A DNA stretch of 9,006 bases, taken from positions 1-9,006 of the forward strand of contig JAKJEP010000121.1 in assembly GCA_022705365.1 (NCBI GenBank), written 5' to 3'. The DNA is from Planctomycetota bacterium. Its GTDB lineage: Bacteria > Planctomycetota > Phycisphaerae > Sedimentisphaerales > SM23-30. A model generated the notes under the pieces. It did no database searches. It was not told the DNA's origin and worked only from the letters and a program-made list of their open reading frames with translations. How positions within the stretch are numbered: the stretch's first letter is position 1; every line of letters begins with the position of its first letter. The translations under genes were made by a program, and so were the position numbers. Shown piece by piece: positions 5,866 through 9,006 of the stretch.

Positions 5866-7089
5866 ATGAACAATATCAAAAGTAAGGCAATAGCAGTCAT
5901 TCTGACGGCTGGAATACTCAACTGCATCTCTCAGGCAGCGGAAGAACCGAAAGCCTGGCAGGTCGGCACTCCGATTGTCACCTACTGGTGCGGCCCATCG
6001 CTTACCGACGTGGTCGCCCAACAGATGAAAGAAGGCGGATTCAATCTGGTGTGGTGCACGGAAAAGGAACTGGACGTGGCACAGCAACACGGCTTACGCG
6101 CCCAGCTTACCGATGGGCTGCTCTCCCCGGCAACATTGGATAATCCCGAGCAGCGGGCCAAGCTCGACGCCCTGATCGAGCGGGTGCGCCGGCATCCGGC
6201 TCTGTATGCGTATCACATTCTGGACGAACCGAGCACTGCGCAGTTCCCCGCCCTGCGTCAGATCGTGGAGTACCTCCGCCAGCTGGATCCGGCCCACCTG
6301 GCTTATATCAACCTGTTCCCCACCTATGCCAGCAATGAGCAACTCGGCACCAAGGGTGATGTGGTTACGGCCTACAACGAACACCTGAGCCAATTTATCC
6401 GCGTCGTAAAGCCGGAACTGATCAGTTACGATCATTATCAGTTTATGAAAAGCGGCGACATGGAGCAATATTTTCTGAATCTTTCCCTGATCCAAAAGGC
6501 GGCCCAGAAGGCGAAACTGCCCTTCCTCAATATTGTACAGGCCGCCAGTTGGGCTCCGCCGGTGCGTGTCCCCAATGCGAATGAAATGCGCTACCTGGTC
6601 TATACGACGGTTGCCTACGGGGCGCAGGGCATCAGTTATTATATTTACTGCTGTCCCAACCACGAGGGCGGCATCGCCAACGCCGACGGTACTCCGACAC
6701 TGCTCTATGACGCCCTGAAGAGCTACAACCGGGAATTTATTGCCATTGCCAAGGAACTCCAGAGGATTCCTTTCCTGGCCGCCTATCACACGGCCATGAA
6801 GGAAGCCGGTTGCACTCCCCTGCCGTCCGACGCGGTGTTCCAACTGAAAGATACCGTACCCGATGGCCCGCGCGGTTTTCTGCTGGGCCTTTTCGGGACC
6901 GGCGAGAAACCGACCCACGTGGTGGTCGTCAACCTGGATTACACCGCCGAAGCCGCCGCCACCCTGTCCGGCCCTGGAAAACTGGAAGTTTTCGACGCTC
7001 TCAAGGACGAATGGACGGCGACAAAAAATCAACAGGTTGATCTGACCTTCGCCCCCGGCGGCGGCACGCTGGTTCGGATTCAGAAATGA
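5866..7089 (+). CDS. Secreted glycoside-hydrolase-like (GH-A/GH42-like) TIM-barrel protein
   Basis: This is a 407-residue protein, probably exported: the N-terminus MNNIKSK is followed by a hydrophobic stretch (8-20) and a likely signal peptidase site after residues 23-25. 'ILNC' resembles a lipobox but has Asn before Cys20, so a lipoprotein is unlikely. The main domain (about 35-300) looks like a clan GH-A barrel: 'YAYHILDEPSTAQFPAL' (114-130) places Glu121 where acid/base residues occur in relatives, followed by 'AYINLFPTYAS' (146-156), 'ISYDHY' (186-191) and 'YGAQGISYYIY' (251-261). I see no certain second catalytic carboxylate. A small beta domain ends the protein ('VVVVNLDYT', 'VFDALKDEW', 'APGGGTLVRI'). 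The Shine-Dalgarno AGAAGGA (5855-5861) precedes ATG 5866. It is last in the operon. The substrate is unknown; a polysaccharide-derived glycan is inferred from context. Confidence 0.75.
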   Translation: MNNIKSKAIAVILTAGILNCISQAAEEPKAWQVGTPIVTYWCGPSLTDVVAQQMKEGGFNLVWCTEKELDVAQQHGLRAQLTDGLLSPATLDNPEQRAKLDALIERVRRHPALYAYHILDEPSTAQFPALRQIVEYLRQLDPAHLAYINLFPTYASNEQLGTKGDVVTAYNEHLSQFIRVVKPELISYDHYQFMKSGDMEQYFLNLSLIQKAAQKAKLPFLNIVQAASWAPPVRVPNANEMRYLVYTTVAYGAQGISYYIYCCPNHEGGIANADGTPTLLYDALKSYNREFIAIAKELQRIPFLAAYHTAMKEAGCTPLPSDAVFQLKDTVPDGPRGFLLGLFGTGEKPTHVVVVNLDYTAEAAATLSGPGKLEVFDALKDEWTATKNQQVDLTFAPGGGTLVRIQK

Positions 7090-7113
7090 GAATCTGTTTC
7101 AGTCCGTTCCCGT

Positions 7114-8766
7114 TTAGTCAATAGGTACTGTAGCCGTCTGATCATAACCTGCGAATTGCATCCGGAAGGTTACCGGGCTGGCCTGCCAACCCAGATTGAT
7201 CTTTTTTGCTGTTATTTTAAAGGTGCATTTGGCGTAATCAATCGTGACATTGATAGTGGAGGGGTCGTCGGTGGAAGGTTTTTTGCTGAACTGATATTTG
7301 CCGTTATTTTTGTCGGTGAAAAGCTGGCTGGTGATGATGTCGGCCGCACCCCAGGTAAGCGTTACGCCCTGGGTGCTTAGATTGACCAGGTCTGCGGCGG
7401 CCAGGGATCCCTGCAGAGTAAGGCTTACTACGCCCTCTTCCGTGCCTTGTTTACAGGAAATTTTCTCGATACGCAGGGCATCCTCATACCCATAAAGATA
7501 TTGCATCGGCACATATTTCTTCCCATTAATCACATCTTCCGCACCTTCATCGTCAGCCAATCCATAAGCGCAATAATCGCCGATCTCCAGCACGACTGGC
7601 AGCGGGGCGATCAGCCCGGTTAAATCCTGTTTGCGGCTTTTCATCTGGAAGGTATGCTTGCTCAGATCCAGTTTAAGACTGCTGATCAGACCGGTTGTTC
7701 TGCGATACGCATAGACGGGCTTACTGCCGGATTGGCGGAAATCCTCACGGGCTAGCGTTTCGAAAAAGGTTCCGACGCGGACCAGAATATTTTCGGCAGC
7801 GGTAAAATCCGCTGGGGCGGCCTGGCACGTACCGTTGGCCTGGAAAGTATCCGCCACGGCCTGCCGGGAGCGGCCGGCCTTGAGGGTCATTTTGGCAACT
7901 ATTAAATCAACGACACCCTTTTCATAAGCCCCCAGATCCACGATCCCATTACTGACGCGGGGATTGCCTTCCAGGTCGGTATCGATTCCGGTTACGGCGG
8001 TGTTATCGCCCGTATCCCGGCAGGGAGAATCAGGCAGCAGATAATAACAGCCCGCACTCCAGCTATCATCCGTATAGTCCTCCGGCGTTTCATTCGGATC
8101 CCATTGCCCTTCCACCGCGAAATCCGGATCGTCGTCCCGATTGCCGTCGCCCCAGGTTAAGGTGCTGGTCTCATCCACTTCCTGGCCATCCTGACCGCCC
8201 TGCACATCACAAAAGGAAACCGCTGCGGAAGAACTGGTGCTCATTCGCAATTGGTTATCACCCAACGCCCCATGATTCCCCCACAAAATGCAATTGCCCA
8301 TCTCGATGGCCGTATGATGAAATAAATAGACACCCGCATTACGCGACTCGGATTGATTCCCGGTAAAAGTACAGTTGGTCCAGATTCCATTGGAATTATA
8401 CATGGCAAATGCACCGCCATTACGAGCGGAATTTCCCTCTATCAGCAGATTCTCTACGGTCAGGACAGCAGCATTGCCATACATTCCTCCACCGTACCCG
8501 ACAGAAGCAGTGGTGATCCGGTTGCCCCGAATGATACTGTTCTTGAGGATAGCTGATTCATGAGTCAATACCATTCCGCCGCCAAAATTGACGGCGGTAT
8601 TATCGATAATCTGACAATCGGTTAGTACGGAATTAGCATCATTCAGACTGAGTCCTCCCCCTTCCGTAGCCGAATTATCCTCTACCAGGGTATCGGTCAG
8701 CATTACATCCCCACCAGTACTGTATATACCTCCCCGAGGCATTCTCCCGAATCGAGCAATTCTCAA
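7114..8766 (-). CDS. Beta-helix / choice-of-anchor Q surface protein, C-terminal part (downstream frame)
   Basis: This is the larger piece of a big extracellular protein read from the right edge. The TTG at 8766 is not a credible start: the first ten or so codons are out of frame with the upstream piece, and native sequence begins at the G-run (8732-8735). Residues 12 to about 165 are right-handed parallel beta-helix rungs of the 'C.I..N.A..GGG' type seen in Pmp-like and pectate-lyase-like proteins. Residues 230-282 form the choice-of-anchor Q end, 'SPCRDTGDN' to 'VDLGAYE'. Residues 291-404 and 433-545 are two copies of an unrecognised domain sharing 'LKLDLSKHTF' / 'VTIDYAKCTF' and 'LPVVLEIGDY' / 'SPVTFRMQFAGY'. 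No membrane or PEP-CTERM anchor is visible at the C-terminus. Its 3' end faces the hydrolase gene across 24 bases. The role is probably adhesion or surface glycan contact. Confidence 0.78.
   Translation of the reverse strand: MRIARFGRMPRGGIYSTGGDVMLTDTLVEDNSATEGGGLSLNDANSVLTDCQIIDNTAVNFGGGMVLTHESAILKNSIIRGNRITTASVGYGGGMYGNAAVLTVENLLIEGNSARNGGAFAMYNSNGIWTNCTFTGNQSESRNAGVYLFHHTAIEMGNCILWGNHGALGDNQLRMSTSSSAAVSFCDVQGGQDGQEVDETSTLTWGDGNRDDDPDFAVEGQWDPNETPEDYTDDSWSAGCYYLLPDSPCRDTGDNTAVTGIDTDLEGNPRVSNGIVDLGAYEKGVVDLIVAKMTLKAGRSRQAVADTFQANGTCQAAPADFTAAENILVRVGTFFETLAREDFRQSGSKPVYAYRRTTGLISSLKLDLSKHTFQMKSRKQDLTGLIAPLPVVLEIGDYCAYGLADDEGAEDVINGKKYVPMQYLYGYEDALRIEKISCKQGTEEGVVSLTLQGSLAAADLVNLSTQGVTLTWGAADIITSQLFTDKNNGKYQFSKKPSTDDPSTINVTIDYAKCTFKITAKKINLGWQASPVTFRMQFAGYDQTATVPID
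7132..7896 (-). repeat. Two tandem copies of an unrecognised C-terminal domain (protein level)
   Basis: Copy 1 is coded at about 7896-7555 and copy 2 at about 7470-7132 (114 and 113 residues), separated by about 28 residues. Paired landmarks in order are 'AKMTLKAGRSRQAVADTFQ' with 'EKISCKQGTEEGVVSLTLQ', 'ENILVRVG' with 'GVTLTWG', 'VYAYRR' with 'KYQFSKK', 'LKLDLSKHTFQMKSRKQDL' with 'VTIDYAKCTFKITAKKINL', and 'LPVVLEIGDY' with 'SPVTFRMQFAGY'. The duplication is old, since identity is low at the residue level. The alternating hydrophobic pattern suggests beta-sandwich modules. Confidence 0.6.
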
Positions 8767-9006
8767 ATGCCGCCTCCGTCAGATTTAAATAGATTCCGCC
8801 GCCGCTGTCATCGGCATAATTACCCTGAATGGCGGTATTGGCTACTGTGATGTCAGAGAACTCGGCCCCCATTCCTCCTGCCTTGCCCATTTGTGCCTGA
8901 TTGTTCTGTATGCTGGTATTCTGTATAGTCAGGCTCGATTCATTCATGTATATTCCCCCGTTGTAATCGGCGGTGTTATCTTCAACAACGCAGTCTTCTA
9001 TGGATA
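8675..9006 (-). CDS. Beta-helix surface protein, upstream frame (partial at the window edge)
   Basis: This frame is open from the right edge without a stop, so the gene begins outside the window. ATG 8947 is internal: the 19 codons before it also encode a beta-helix rung ('CVVEDNTADYNGGIYM'). Good rungs continue ('TIQNTSIQNNQAQ', 'ANTAIQGNYADDSGGGIYL', 'FENCSIRENASG') to the G-run at 8732-8735. After that about 18 unrelated residues, rich in Trp and Arg, lead to a stop at 8675-8677. The next rung, 'GGIYSTGGDVMLTDT', is in the other frame, so this is the N-terminal side of the same gene as the CDS ending at 7114. Confidence 0.75.
   Translation of the reverse strand, partial: SIEDCVVEDNTADYNGGIYMNESSLTIQNTSIQNNQAQMGKAGGMGAEFSDITVANTAIQGNYADDSGGGIYLNLTEAAFENCSIRENASGRYIQYWWGCNADRYPGRG
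8729..8740 (-). other. Frame change site in the beta-helix gene at a G-run
   Basis: The minus strand reads GCC TCG GGG AGG in the upstream frame. Removing one G of the four-base run (8735-8732) gives A-S-G-G-I-Y, and adding two gives A-S-G-G-G-I-Y. Both continue the repeat pattern perfectly. There is no obvious +1 recoding signal such as an in-frame stop or rare-codon pause at the join, so an indel, either real or from sequencing, is the simplest cause. Confidence 0.65.

Larger units (their letters stand above)
8270..9006 (-). repeat. Right-handed beta-helix repeat region
   Basis: Across both reading frames the protein repeats a rung of roughly 20-25 residues with the pattern C/N-x-I-x-x-N-x-A-x-x-x-GGG. 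Examples are 'EDNTADYNGGIYM', 'QGNYADDSGGGIYL', 'EDNSATEGGGLSL', 'DNTAVNFGGGMVL' and 'VGYGGGMYGN'. The repeats are degenerate in DNA but regular in protein, and they continue past the window edge. They also provide many short G-runs in coding DNA. Confidence 0.75.

Noticed and set aside
5923..5930. A lipobox in the hydrolase signal peptide (ILNC)
   Set aside because: The residue before the cysteine is Asn, where a lipobox needs Gly, Ala or Ser. An ordinary signal peptidase site follows.
6094..7032. A 312-codon open frame on the minus strand opposite the hydrolase gene
   Set aside because: It is a shadow of the high-GC coding frame. The plus strand has a signal peptide, a ribosome binding site and recognisable barrel motifs.
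7087..7116. A bidirectional terminator between the converging hydrolase and beta-helix genes
   Set aside because: The gap is 24 bases and I find no G+C-rich hairpin followed by a T-run on either strand.

Overview
This window most likely comes from a member of the PVC superphylum, with Planctomycetota of the Phycisphaerae type favoured and Lentisphaerota or Kiritimatiellota possible. The pointers are a PEP-CTERM protein, a prepilin-like protein with a C-terminal H-Xn-DG motif, an extracellular beta-helix protein with a 'DLGAYE' (choice-of-anchor Q) end, and several carbohydrate-active enzymes. The taxonomic call is inference from gene families; no marker gene is present.

Layout. Bases 1-502 (minus) hold the N-terminal 167 residues of a CPA1-type cation/proton antiporter that runs off the left edge. 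Just upstream on the same strand (546-1505) is a cytoplasmic CE7 acetyl-xylan esterase / cephalosporin-C deacetylase with an intact triad. A divergent intergenic region (1506-1807) carries a promoter in each direction. On the plus strand, 1808-4077 is a 12-TM MFS transporter with a long C-terminal HEAT-repeat tail, split into two overlapping frames by a -1 frame change at a G-run. A strong promoter at 4123-4150 then drives an apparent three-gene operon: a PEP-CTERM protein (4264-5001), a prepilin/pseudopilin-like H-Xn-DG protein (5021-5827) and a secreted glycoside-hydrolase-like TIM-barrel protein (5866-7089). Converging on it from the right edge (minus, 9006-7114) is the C-terminal part of a large beta-helix surface protein, again split by a one-base frame change in a G-run (8732-8735) and ending in two tandem copies of a domain I do not recognise.

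How it fits together (inference). The window looks like a polysaccharide-use neighbourhood. The secreted GH-like enzyme and the surface-anchored PEP-CTERM protein would act outside the inner membrane. The MFS carrier could import oligosaccharides, and the cytoplasmic CE7 esterase could remove their acetyl groups. The antiporter behind the esterase could buffer the acid released. The pseudopilin is co-transcribed with the enzyme, a pattern suggesting a dedicated export or display role.

The main points to examine are the two G-run frame breaks (sequence error, real decay or recoding), the tandem C-terminal domain of the beta-helix protein, the PEP-CTERM/pseudopilin/hydrolase operon, and a 21-codon upstream ORF ending one base before the MFS start. 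I found no RNA genes, CRISPR arrays, insertion sequences or convincing intrinsic terminators.
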